This document shows, piece by piece, positions 1 through 6,002 of a stretch of 8,522 nucleotides of DNA. The translations under genes and the position numbers were made by a program. The notes under the pieces are model-generated. The model saw nothing but the letters and a program-made list of their open reading frames with translations. It did no database searches and was not told the DNA's origin. Position 1 is the first letter of the stretch; each line of letters begins with the position of its first letter. The DNA comes from JBJFGR01 sp051892875 (lineage in GTDB: Bacteria > Pseudomonadota > Gammaproteobacteria > Enterobacterales > Succinivibrionaceae). The stretch lies in the NCBI GenBank assembly GCA_051892875.1, contig JBJFGR010000108.1:1-8522 (forward strand), read 5' to 3'.

Positions 1-330
1 GTAGAAAGTGGAAGTTTAGTATCTTATGTTGACTTTAATGTCGACATAACTCCTGTTGATAAATATACTATTGCTGACACTATCGGTGCAATTAGCGATA
101 TCGCTAAAGATATCGCAGATGAGCTTGGCTCATCATATCGACAACATGGCGGTATGTATATTATCGATACTGATGACTCAAGAGTCATCCTTGGCAAGTT
201 CTGGCCAAACGAAATACCAGGATGGGATAATGAGTCTTACACTCGTATGTGGGTTCATGAGTCAACAGTTAATGTATATCAATTTGAATCTTTAGTAATA
301 GATTGCGCTAAGAAAAAGCGTAGTTTATAA
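1..330 (+). CDS. C-terminal part of an unrecognised protein (5' end outside window)
   Basis: Frame 1 is open from the first base to a TAA at 328-330 and gives 109 residues. The N-terminus is missing. I do not recognise the family. The visible part is acidic and soluble-looking, rich in Ile, Asp, Ala and Tyr, with no obvious membrane segment, and ends in a basic tail (AKKKRSL). An internal ATG in another frame (from 56) opens a 79-codon frame, but the frame-1 reading is preferred because it is open to the edge, looks like a folded protein and stops just before a strong terminator. Its composition differs from the neighbours: more codons end in C (ATC, GAC, GGC) and arginine is written CGT or CGA, whereas the rest of the window leans on AGA and ATA. 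This may reflect a different origin or expression level. Confidence 0.75.
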   Translation, partial: VESGSLVSYVDFNVDITPVDKYTIADTIGAISDIAKDIADELGSSYRQHGGMYIIDTDDSRVILGKFWPNEIPGWDNESYTRMWVHESTVNVYQFESLVIDCAKKKRSL

Positions 331-334
331 ACAT

Positions 335-371
335 AAAAAAGAAACCGCCTCTCGCCAGCGGTTTCTTTTTT
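335..371. terminator. Bidirectional intrinsic terminator
   Basis: A perfect 14-bp inverted repeat (335-348 with 358-371) encloses a 9-nt loop. Its core stem is GAAACCGC/GCGGTTTC, flanked by six A on the left and six T on the right, so a U-tract follows the hairpin on both strands. It lies between the convergent genes ending at 330 (plus) and 380 (minus) and should stop transcription from both. Confidence 0.93.
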
Positions 372-379
372 ACTAAAAA

Positions 380-1102
380 TTATGATCTATCTATTCTCAT
401 TTTTCTTTCTGATAATGTATATGGAGTCATATAATCTTCTTCAAGTAAGTTAGTCATTATACCACTTCCTATTAAATATACATCTACTGTAGTTCTAGCT
501 ACTTGAGATGATTTAGAAGATTCAAGATCTTTAAGAGATACTTGACCAGTTGTATTTATAGCAGTATACATTTTATTTTTTGCTTCCATATCATCACCCT
601 TAGCACGAGTGAATTCTTTTATAGTACTATCCATATTTTGAAGCACAAGAGTTTCTAATTCTCTATCTGATTCTACACCTTTAGCATTACCAACAATTTG
701 GCCAGTCTTAGGATTTCTTGTATCGATATTAGTATTATAACCAGATTTCTTAGAAACAAACTGTTTTAGTTTCTTTAATGGTAAATATCCAACCATAGCT
801 TCATTAATAGTACTTACTGGAACACCATCTTTATTTCTATACAACTGAGGATAATAGATTTTTTCCAATGCTGGTACATTAATAGCTTTTAAACCATTAA
901 GACATTTAGCATTATTGATTTCATTTTCAAATACAGACTGTTGTAGTCTAAATGGATATCTTCTCTTACAAAAGGCTAAGAATTGATCATCACTCATCTT
1001 AGCAAACATTTCCTTGTAAAATTGAGTATTAGCTTTACTTGGATCTATAGCATCAAAGAACTTATAAATCAAAGCTTCAGCTTTCTTTCTTTTAGCGTTC
1101 AT
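380..1102 (-). CDS. RNA polymerase beta-subunit C-terminal-like phage protein
   Basis: 240 residues. Start is ATG at 1102 with AAGGAGG 8 nt upstream (1111-1117). Residues about 87-221 follow the order of landmarks at the C-terminus of bacterial RpoB: LY...G (87-93), VGY...LKKL (104-112), a Gly-rich TGQIVGNA (133-140) where RpoB has LGGKAQFGG, E-x-E (148-150) where RpoB has GEME, then KGDD-x5-KMY (168-179), which has the same internal spacing as RpoB KSDD-x5-KMY, and finally VDVYLIGSGI (206-215) where RpoB ends in NVLLKEIRSLGI. The first 80 residues are Lys-rich, helical-looking and not recognised. The catalytic Lys residues of beta lie upstream of this segment in RpoB and are absent, so it cannot be a polymerase alone. 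In AR9/phiKZ-type jumbo phages beta and beta' are split into several polypeptides; this would be an unusually short piece. It may instead be a stand-alone beta-tail mimic acting on beta'. Assigned by eye only. It is divergent from the gene at 1228 and has its own AACA-type promoter. Confidence 0.6.
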   Translation of the reverse strand: MNAKRKKAEALIYKFFDAIDPSKANTQFYKEMFAKMSDDQFLAFCKRRYPFRLQQSVFENEINNAKCLNGLKAINVPALEKIYYPQLYRNKDGVPVSTINEAMVGYLPLKKLKQFVSKKSGYNTNIDTRNPKTGQIVGNAKGVESDRELETLVLQNMDSTIKEFTRAKGDDMEAKNKMYTAINTTGQVSLKDLESSKSSQVARTTVDVYLIGSGIMTNLLEEDYMTPYTLSERKMRIDRS

Positions 1103-1127
1103 ATTATGATCCTCCTTACTATTGATT

Positions 1128-1139
1128 TATAAAATTGTT
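1128..1139 (-). promoter_or_regulatory. AACA-N6-TA phage-type promoter for the RNAP-beta-like gene
   Basis: On the minus strand AACA (1139-1136), six bases, then TA (1129-1128). The final A lies 26 nt upstream of the ATG at 1102, with the AAGGAGG site between. The same element at the same distance precedes three other units in this window. It resembles the AR9 non-virion RNAP late promoter as I recall it. No convincing bacterial -35/-10 pair was seen here. Confidence 0.65.
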
Positions 1140-1191
1140 AAAATTCTTTTTGTAGTATAACTTTATTTTTTGTCTTCATATGGTACATTGA

Positions 1192-1203
1192 AACATCATA
1201 ATA
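1192..1203 (+). promoter_or_regulatory. AACA-N6-TA phage-type promoter for the 393-aa / M48-Dps operon
   Basis: AACA at 1192-1195, six bases, TA at 1202-1203. The final A is 25 nt upstream of the ATG at 1228, and GGAGGTGA (1214-1221) lies between. It forms a divergent pair with the minus-strand element at 1128-1139, leaving about 50 bp between the two motifs. The bases after it (AAATG) resemble those after the minus-strand elements (AAATC). Confidence 0.65.
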
Positions 1204-1227
1204 AATGTAAATTGGAGGTGAGGGTAC

Positions 1228-2409
1228 ATGTCGTCAAAAATGACAAGTGAAATAGACAAGAAGATATATCCTAAGGTAAAGGATGCTTTAAGTAAAAATC
1301 TAAATAAGTATAAAAATATGATAAGTAGATTTATGAATGCTAGATCTACAGGACTCTATGATACTTTCCCAGCAACAAGAATGTTGTATGGTCAGCAAGA
1401 TGCTGACGAATTTTATGCTGCTTTAAATGTCAAAGAAGCAGAGATACAAGAGATTATTAATAATACTTATTATGGTCAAATTCCTAATTTTAATCCAAGA
1501 GCAGCTAAGTCTCCTGTAACTGTATTAGGAATGTGTTGTATTAAATATTTCTTGAACAAGAAAGATGAAAAGAATCTTGATCTTGCTATCATATATCTTT
1601 CTTTTTCAGGAAATTTTTATCCATCTATTCATTATGGAAGTTATCCTACTGCTGTACCAGCAGACTATAGATTTGTATGTGATTATGTAGTTAATAATGA
1701 ATTAAGCAATAAATTTGATCTTAAGATTGCAGGTAATGTAGTCGGAGCTATTAAACGTATTGGTGATACATGGATTAATACTTATTGTGATAAACTAAAA
1801 GGTGATACTGATGATGAAGAATATGTATATCTAATACAACAACTTCATATGAGAATCAAATCTTTCATACAAAATACAGCAGAGATATATTACCGTTGTT
1901 ATGAAAACAGAAATTATCTTACATATGAAAGTGATGATATGTCTCAAGATAACTTTAGACTTACTGAAAACGATTCTACCAAGATAGCAGCTGTTACTCA
2001 AAGGACTATGACTTACATAGCATCTCATGACGTAGATTATAGATTGTGTAAGATGTGTTCAGATTCTAATATTAAGACTGAAGAAATTAAGTCTATTATA
2101 GAATCCATAGTAAAGAATCCAAAGAACTTAGATATTATAAATGAGTTAATATCTCTTATAGTTACTATTTATTTTGAGAATAGTAAAACTAAAGATGTAA
2201 GAGATATAGAGTTTATATCGTTTACTGTTAAAGCTAAACCTAACAGTAAAGACAAGAATGTCTTAAGGCAGAATGAGATAATAGAAAAACTATTATCTGA
2301 AAATAGTATGTCTTATAATAGGCGTAAGAGTAGATTAGCTACCAAGTTAAGTTATAATAGAGCTGTATTAACATACTTTACTTTGTTAATCAATCAAGCA
2401 AATAAATAG
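1228..2409 (+). CDS. Unrecognised 393-residue phage protein
   Basis: Start is ATG 1228 with a near-perfect GGAGGTGA (1214-1221) 6 nt upstream; stop is TAG 2407-2409. I do not recognise the family. It looks soluble and mostly helical, Lys/Asn/Ile/Tyr-rich, with no signal peptide or clear membrane helix. A central segment (about residues 125-190) is rich in aromatics, Pro and Gly (for example FYPSIHYGSYPTAVPADYRF) and looks like a conserved core. The C-terminal 60 residues are basic (NRRKSRLATK), which could suit nucleic-acid or protein contacts. It is first in a two-gene operon: its stop codon overlaps the ribosome binding site of the M48-Dps gene, so the two are probably translationally coupled and work together. 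A virion or assembly role is possible from context, but nothing in the sequence proves it. Confidence 0.9.
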   Translation: MSSKMTSEIDKKIYPKVKDALSKNLNKYKNMISRFMNARSTGLYDTFPATRMLYGQQDADEFYAALNVKEAEIQEIINNTYYGQIPNFNPRAAKSPVTVLGMCCIKYFLNKKDEKNLDLAIIYLSFSGNFYPSIHYGSYPTAVPADYRFVCDYVVNNELSNKFDLKIAGNVVGAIKRIGDTWINTYCDKLKGDTDDEEYVYLIQQLHMRIKSFIQNTAEIYYRCYENRNYLTYESDDMSQDNFRLTENDSTKIAAVTQRTMTYIASHDVDYRLCKMCSDSNIKTEEIKSIIESIVKNPKNLDIINELISLIVTIYFENSKTKDVRDIEFISFTVKAKPNSKDKNVLRQNEIIEKLLSENSMSYNRRKSRLATKLSYNRAVLTYFTLLINQANK

Positions 2410-2421
2410 GAGGTGTAAATA

Positions 2422-4422
2422 TTGAATAATGAATTACAAGTTTTAAACGAAGTTTATTTTGGAAGAACTGAGCATTTGACTAAATCTTATAATGCTCTTG
2501 TTAGATTTAGACGTAAATACGCTACTGACAGAAAGATATTTACTGCTAGTGTAGGATGCGAATCTGATCCAGATTTTATCGAATTCAGAGATGAATTAGC
2601 TAAAGAGTTTAATATATATTCATTGTCATTATTAGTAACATATGATGATATGGTTAACATGATGACTTTAAATGTTTTCTTTAGAGAAGCTGATCCAAAG
2701 AAAGCTATAAAAGTTACTAATAAAGGATACAAATTTACCGATTCTGCTCAAGTCGGAATAATTTTAATAATGCCTACAGGATTGTTGCTAAATAACTCTT
2801 TTACTGATGATGAAATATTTGGTGTAGTACTTCATGAAATAGGACATAATTTTCAAGATTACATATCAGGGAATATGTATTGCTTGAAAAATGTTACCAA
2901 TACACTTTTAGTAGTAAGTGAAGTAATGTCCTTATTAACAGGAAATGTAGGAGCAGTAATTAAAGATATATTTACTATAGGTGTGTTGAGTAATCAGGTT
3001 GTAGCAAATTTATCTAAGATATTTAATAATGCATTAGATAATAAAGCAGTTCAGCAATTTTATTCTCTTATAATGTTTTTACGATCAATTCCTAGTAATA
3101 TAATGAACATGATTCAATCTATATTACCTTTAGAAATAATCGGAGCTATTAATAAAATTTTATCTTTTGGAGGTCTTTTCCATCTTCCATTTGACGCATA
3201 TAATTATGGCGGTGAACAAATAGCCGATAAATTTGCTAGTTACTACGGATTTGGTGCAGATCTATCTACTGGGTTATTAAAATTTGATTCTAATGAGAGA
3301 TGGACAGGATTGGGTTATTATATTAGAAAAGTTCCTATAGTTGGGCATTTTTATGGTGTAATAGCATTCCCTTTTACATTAATATCTAATGTATTAGATT
3401 GCCATCCAGGAAGTGGAACAAGAGTTGTAGGAATATTGGATTCTTTAGAAAATGATTTAAATGACAATGCTATAGATCCAAAAATGAAGAAAGAAGTTAG
3501 ACTAGAATTAGAGAGAGCAAGACGTAATGTTAAGAAATTTGTCGATGAATCTAAAAAAGTTGAAAATCCGCAAGTTTTATCTGGATTATATCAATCTTTC
3601 ATTCTATATACTTGTCATGGTGATTTAAAGTATCAATTAATGGAACCTATATTTAACCATGATAAAGAAATTAATAAACAATTTAAAAAGCTAAAGGAGG
3701 ATACTGATATGAGGAGATATAATATTTATCTTGAAGCAGATGATGAAGATAAGAAAGATAAAGAAATGGAAGAGGCTATCGATGATGTTAAAGAAGAAAA
3801 AGAAGATAAGAAAGATAAATCAAAAGGAACTGATAATGATTACTTGGGTGATGGATCTGATTCTTCCGACGACTCTGATAATGATTATCTTGGAGATTCT
3901 GAAACAGGTGATGATGAATCTCCATCATCTAGTGGAGAAGGTTTGTATAATAAACTAGCTAAAGTTGCTTATGCTTATATTGTTGTAGGTAATAATATGC
4001 ATCATATTCACTTACATGCAGTAGGAAGAAAGTTTAAGAATATTCACGATTTATCCCAATCATTCTATGAGCATTTTGCAGATCAAGCAGATTTCTTTGC
4101 CGAGCTAGCAATGCAAGATAACAGCACTACTGTAGACAATTTCTGTAATGCTACTCAATATGTACCTGAAGCAACAGTAGAAACTTCAGATAAGTATAAG
4201 TATGAACAAGCTTATAACTTATTCGATTCCAATATAGAAATTCTTCTTTCTGTTTTAAAAGATGCTAGAGCATTGGCTGACGAAAGATCTGATATTCAAT
4301 CTGATATAGATACTGAATTATCATATTTATATAAACAAAAGAAATATATTATTAACAGATCTCTAGCAGATTCCTCATCAGAATCTATTGGAGAATCATT
4401 TAAATATTTAGTAATTAAATAA
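2422..4422 (+). CDS. M48-type metallopeptidase fused to a Dps/ferritin-like domain
   Basis: 666 residues. Start is TTG 2422 with AGGAGGTG (2408-2415) 6 nt upstream; no ATG competes. The N-terminal part carries the M48 gluzincin pattern: H138-E-I-G-H142 supplies two zinc His and the catalytic Glu, E265-Q-I-A-D269 the third ligand in the ExxAD context, and C-H328-P...R334 matches the HPxxxxR element after the M48 core. Between the motifs (about 150-262) lie several long hydrophobic stretches, more than in HtpX, suggesting membrane association. A highly charged linker (about 437-510) follows. Residues about 512-655 align without gaps to the Dps ferroxidase helices: H530, H542, D557 and E561 match Listeria Dps H31, H43, D58 and E62; the residue at Dps 47 is Gln546 here. 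I know of no described M48-Dps fusion. The substrate is unknown; lysis, virion maturation or iron/DNA protection are all possible. An in-frame internal start at 3709 may give a second product. Confidence 0.85.
   Translation: MNNELQVLNEVYFGRTEHLTKSYNALVRFRRKYATDRKIFTASVGCESDPDFIEFRDELAKEFNIYSLSLLVTYDDMVNMMTLNVFFREADPKKAIKVTNKGYKFTDSAQVGIILIMPTGLLLNNSFTDDEIFGVVLHEIGHNFQDYISGNMYCLKNVTNTLLVVSEVMSLLTGNVGAVIKDIFTIGVLSNQVVANLSKIFNNALDNKAVQQFYSLIMFLRSIPSNIMNMIQSILPLEIIGAINKILSFGGLFHLPFDAYNYGGEQIADKFASYYGFGADLSTGLLKFDSNERWTGLGYYIRKVPIVGHFYGVIAFPFTLISNVLDCHPGSGTRVVGILDSLENDLNDNAIDPKMKKEVRLELERARRNVKKFVDESKKVENPQVLSGLYQSFILYTCHGDLKYQLMEPIFNHDKEINKQFKKLKEDTDMRRYNIYLEADDEDKKDKEMEEAIDDVKEEKEDKKDKSKGTDNDYLGDGSDSSDDSDNDYLGDSETGDDESPSSSGEGLYNKLAKVAYAYIVVGNNMHHIHLHAVGRKFKNIHDLSQSFYEHFADQADFFAELAMQDNSTTVDNFCNATQYVPEATVETSDKYKYEQAYNLFDSNIEILLSVLKDARALADERSDIQSDIDTELSYLYKQKKYIINRSLADSSSESIGESFKYLVIK
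3693..3711 (+). promoter_or_regulatory. Internal ribosome binding site and in-frame ATG
   Basis: AAAGGAGG (3693-3700) lies 8 nt before ATG 3709-3711 inside the M48-Dps gene. The ATG is in frame (codon 430), exactly at the junction between the peptidase part and the acidic linker. This site matches the Shine-Dalgarno consensus as well as the RBS of any annotated start in the window, which argues for real internal initiation. Confidence 0.65.
3709..4422 (+). CDS. Nested short product: acidic tail plus Dps/ferritin-like domain
   Basis: Predicted 237-residue protein in the same frame as the M48-Dps gene (its residues 430-666), started from the internal ATG with AAAGGAGG upstream. It would begin MRRYNIYLEADDEDK, run through about 75 Asp/Glu/Lys/Ser-rich residues with two DNDYLGD repeats, and contain the whole four-helix Dps-like domain with its ferroxidase-type ligands (H101, H113, D128, E132 in short-form numbering). 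Dps proteins form dodecamers that oxidise and store iron and may bind DNA, so a free form could assemble while the long form anchors some copies at the membrane. Near the C-terminus I-G-E-S fits the T4-type prohead protease rule (I/L-x-E before A/G/S). Whether the short form is made is inference. Confidence 0.55.
   Translation: MRRYNIYLEADDEDKKDKEMEEAIDDVKEEKEDKKDKSKGTDNDYLGDGSDSSDDSDNDYLGDSETGDDESPSSSGEGLYNKLAKVAYAYIVVGNNMHHIHLHAVGRKFKNIHDLSQSFYEHFADQADFFAELAMQDNSTTVDNFCNATQYVPEATVETSDKYKYEQAYNLFDSNIEILLSVLKDARALADERSDIQSDIDTELSYLYKQKKYIINRSLADSSSESIGESFKYLVIK
3832..3897 (+). repeat. Two DNDYLGD peptide repeats in the acidic linker
   Basis: Residues 471-477 and 486-492 of the M48-Dps protein are identical (DNDYLGD), with a 15-residue period, separated by a Ser/Asp-rich spacer. 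Their codons differ (TAC TTG GGT GAT against TAT CTT GGA GAT), so the repeat is kept at protein level rather than being a recent DNA duplication. Confidence 0.8.
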
Positions 4423-4433
4423 ACAAGAAAAAG

Positions 4434-4455
4434 CCCAGCGCTTTTCAGCGCTGGG
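4434..4455. terminator. Hairpin terminator between convergent genes, U-tract on the minus strand
   Basis: Stem CCCAGCGC (4434-4441) and GCGCTGGG (4448-4455) with a 6-nt loop. On the minus strand the hairpin is followed by CTTTTTCTTGTTT, a reasonable U-tract, so it should end the transcript of the genes at 5421-4707 after a roughly 250-nt 3' tail. On the plus strand it sits 11 nt after the M48-Dps stop but is followed by AAAATAATTA, so plus-strand termination would be weaker or rely on another mechanism. Confidence 0.75.
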
Positions 4456-4706
4456 AAAATAATTACAATACTCTTCTACACATTATTAATTCAAAGTGTG
4501 ATCATACACTTTGCCTTTCTGTACCTAAATACATAAATTATTGGCTATACCTGATTACATTAATATTTTATATATAAACAATCTCATATAAGTTTGTTTG
4601 TCATAATTAGATTACAAAAAGTTTTCATACGAATCCGATAAACTCGGTAGTTTTAATCTTTGGCCAAACAGTGACTTATAACTATTGATTGATTATAACA
4701 AATTAA
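4456..4706. other. Non-coding convergent gap
   Basis: About 250 nt between the hairpin at 4434-4455 and the end of the minus-strand gene at 4707. No convincing ORF with a ribosome binding site and no tRNA cloverleaf were found on either strand. It contains one perfect inverted repeat, CAAAGTGT (4492-4499) with ACACTTTG (4506-4513) around GATCAT, which could be a protein-binding site or an RNA hairpin in the 3' tail of the minus-strand transcript. Confidence 0.6.
4492..4513. repeat. Perfect 8-bp inverted repeat
   Basis: CAAAGTGT and ACACTTTG flank a 6-nt spacer (GATCAT). No U-tract follows on the plus strand (GCCTTTCT) or the minus strand (AATTAATAATG), so it is not an obvious terminator. It could be an operator or an RNA-stabilising hairpin. 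Confidence 0.5.
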
Positions 4707-5246
4707 TTATTCAGTTATCCAAGATGGACATGGAGCTGATATTTTTAATGTCTCATGACCTAGAACAGTCTTTTGAGATTTTACATATTCGATATCACCA
4801 TTATCATGAATTACTTTAGTTGGATAACTCTTTGTAGTAGTAGGAACTTCTTTAAGTTGTAGTGAGATATTTGATTTCTCTGTACCACCTAAAGCAATTT
4901 TCCTACCAGTTCTTAATGTAGTGTTAATAAAGTCTTTAGATATTGAAATCATAGTTTCAGCATCGGACTTTTTACATTCATAATTTTCTACTAAATTTGT
5001 AGCTTCAGCTTTAGAAATATTAGTAGTAGAAGAAACTATGTTAGATAACATGTTTCTAAAGTTTTGTGCAGGACAGTGTTGTTCTACACCTGTATTTGAA
5101 TAGGTTGAAACCATAAAAGATGTATCGTTAAGCATAGCTCTCATAACTCTAACCTCATCACGATTAGAAGCAGAAGCTTGTTTGATATTAGATTTGATAT
5201 CATTAATCAAATCATTTACAGTTAATTCTTCATTGTTGTTAATCAT
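4707..5246 (-). CDS. Unrecognised 179-residue phage protein
   Basis: Start is ATG 5246 with GGAGGT (5254-5259) 7 nt upstream. The frame stays open upstream to an ATG at 5318, but that start has no ribosome binding site and would overlap the upstream gene by 80 nt, so the shorter form is chosen. I do not recognise the family. Residues 1-110 look helical and carry three scattered Cys. Residues 112-135 hold a conserved-looking RTGRKIALGGTEKSN segment followed by alternating beta-type sequence (SLQLKEV). The last 40 residues are beta-like and end in PCPSWITE. There is no membrane segment. Its first 8 nt overlap the stop of the preceding gene, so translation is probably coupled. Both are read from the AACA-type promoter at 5448-5459. 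Confidence 0.88.
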   Translation of the reverse strand: MINNNEELTVNDLINDIKSNIKQASASNRDEVRVMRAMLNDTSFMVSTYSNTGVEQHCPAQNFRNMLSNIVSSTTNISKAEATNLVENYECKKSDAETMISISKDFINTTLRTGRKIALGGTEKSNISLQLKEVPTTTKSYPTKVIHDNGDIEYVKSQKTVLGHETLKISAPCPSWITE

Positions 5247-5421
5247 TTTTATTACCTCCGGTATATTCTTCTTTTCTTTTACTATAGAAAAGATTAACAG
5301 GTTTTGGTTGTTTACCATTCTTTTTTATAAAATCATTGATTTCAGTTACACTCATTGAAGCAAGAGTTTTAATAAACTCTTCTCGTTTAATGTCAAAATT
5401 TACATCTACTTTATTAGACAT
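5239..5421 (-). CDS. Small unrecognised 60-residue phage protein
   Basis: Start is ATG 5421, preceded by GGTGAT in a Shine-Dalgarno position (5428-5433). This pairs with the less-used end of the anti-SD, so initiation may be moderate. The protein is Lys-rich: a short helix (about residues 11-36, FIKTLASMSVTEINDFIKKNG), then PVNLFYSK (41-48) and a charged tail. The peptide PV-x-LFYSK recurs at the very C-terminus of the 262-residue protein at 6916-7704. It is the first gene of a two-gene unit and its stop overlaps the next start by 8 nt. Function unknown; size and motif would suit an adaptor or small regulator, but that is a guess. Confidence 0.8.
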   Translation of the reverse strand: MSNKVDVNFDIKREEFIKTLASMSVTEINDFIKKNGKQPKPVNLFYSKRKEEYTGGNKND

Positions 5422-5447
5422 ATTTGAATCACCGCTTTACGTAGATT

Positions 5448-5459
5448 TATTAAGATGTT
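5448..5459 (-). promoter_or_regulatory. AACA-N6-TA phage-type promoter for the 60-aa / 179-aa pair
   Basis: On the minus strand AACA (5459-5456), six bases (TCTTAA), TA (5449-5448), followed by AATC. The final A is 27 nt upstream of the ATG at 5421. The core closely resembles the element at 1192-1203 (AACA-TCATAA-TA), differing at two of the spacer bases. Confidence 0.65.
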
Positions 5460-5527
5460 AAGGATATGTAATTTATAATTATTATGGTTATATATTATTG
5501 AAGCGTAAGAGATAGATTATACAAAGG

Positions 5528-5533
5528 TATAAT
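5528..5533 (+). promoter_or_regulatory. Possible host-type -10 box for the HTH regulator
   Basis: A perfect TATAAT lies 44 nt upstream of the ATG at 5578. No good -35 was found at 16-18 bp; TTGAAG at 5498-5503 is 24 bp away, and there is no extended -10 TG. It is noted because this unit alone lacks the AACA-N6-TA element at the usual distance. Only a degenerate form, TACA-N7-TA (5544-5556), is present. Confidence 0.35.
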
Positions 5534-5577
5534 AAATTGAACTTACATGACTGATAAATGGATTGGAGGTGAAAACG

Positions 5578-5925
5578 ATGAGCTATTTTCCATTTGACTT
5601 TGGGACTACTCTCAAGACTGTCCGCACATCAAAAGGATGGTCCCAAGAAAAGATGGCTTTAGAAGCTGGACTAAATCCTGCTTTTTTAGGACATCTTGAA
5701 AGAGGATTAAAAAGTCCTACCCTTAGTACTGTGGACAAAATTTTAAAGGCTCTTGATATGTCTTTAGATGAGTTCATAAAAGCTGGAGATTTATGGTATG
5801 ATAAAGATAACAATCCTAGTTATATTAAAGACGCTATAAATTTTCAACTAAGTAATTTAAGTCAAGAAGAACTTGAAAAAATATACGATATTATCGTAGA
5901 TATTAAAAAGTTCAAAAACTTATAA
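5578..5925 (+). CDS. XRE/Cro-C1-type HTH transcriptional regulator
   Basis: 115 residues. The ATG at 5578 is chosen because GGAGGTGA (5565-5572) sits 5 nt before it; the in-frame TTG at 5563 lies at the edge of that ribosome binding site and would have none of its own. Residues about 11-67 are a typical HTH_3 domain: LKTVRTSKGWSQEKMALEAG forms the first helices, NPAFLGHLERG the recognition helix, and SPTLSTVDKILKALDMSLDEF the stabilising helices. The C-terminal 45 residues are helical (LSQEELEKIYDIIVDIKKF), a usual dimerising tail, with no peptidase domain as in CI/LexA. It probably binds DNA as a dimer and controls phage genes, possibly the divergent pair at 5421 as well; no clear operator was found. 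It stands alone, ended by a strong terminator. Confidence 0.93.
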   Translation: MSYFPFDFGTTLKTVRTSKGWSQEKMALEAGLNPAFLGHLERGLKSPTLSTVDKILKALDMSLDEFIKAGDLWYDKDNNPSYIKDAINFQLSNLSQEELEKIYDIIVDIKKFKNL

Positions 5926-5939
5926 ACCCCTATCAACAT

Positions 5940-5975
5940 AAAAGTGCTGTTTAATAAACAGCACTTTTATTTTTT
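5940..5975 (+). terminator. Intrinsic terminator after the HTH regulator
   Basis: A long perfect stem, AAAAGTGCTGTT (5940-5951) with AACAGCACTTTT (5957-5968) around a 5-nt loop, is followed by A and six T (5970-5975). It ends the regulator transcript, apart from any read-through into the protease gene. Confidence 0.93.
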
Positions 5976-5991
5976 GTAATTCCTCCTAATT

Positions 5992-6000
5992 TTATCCACA
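5992..6000 (+). other. Perfect DnaA-box sequence
   Basis: TTATCCACA, identical to the bacterial DnaA-box consensus, lies in the intergenic region just upstream of the AACA promoter, next to a very AT-rich stretch (6006-6027). It is a single copy, so an origin is not supported; chance or a host-DnaA contact are both possible. Confidence 0.3.
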
Positions 6001-6002
6001 GG

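Noticed and set aside
56..295. 79-codon plus-strand frame starting with ATG
   Set aside because: It overlaps the frame-1 gene that is open from the window edge to 330, has no ribosome binding site and gives an unconvincing protein.
1135..1161. Bacterial promoter TTGTTA / TATAAC before the gene at 1228
   Set aside because: The spacer is only 15 bp and the boxes are weak; the AACA-N6-TA element at 1192-1203 has consistent spacing with other units.
1831..2732. Minus-strand frames at 1831-2028 and 2487-2732
   Set aside because: Both lie wholly opposite well-supported plus-strand genes, without ribosome binding sites or own leaders.
3731..3958. 75-codon Lys/Met-rich plus-strand frame inside the M48-Dps gene
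   Set aside because: It is a shadow of the acidic linker: GAT/GAA/AAG-rich codons read out of frame yield Lys/Met/Ile repeats.
4514..4706. tRNA or small RNA gene in the convergent gap
   Set aside because: ACGAATCC near 4629 recalls a T-loop, but no acceptor, D or anticodon stems could be built around it on either strand.
5247..5318. Longer 203-residue start for the gene ending at 4707
   Set aside because: No Shine-Dalgarno site precedes the ATG at 5318, while GGAGGT precedes the ATG at 5246; the extension lies inside the 60-residue gene in another frame.
5563..5577. TTG start for the HTH regulator
   Set aside because: The TTG overlaps the start of the GGAGGTGA site itself; the ATG at 5578 is correctly spaced from it.
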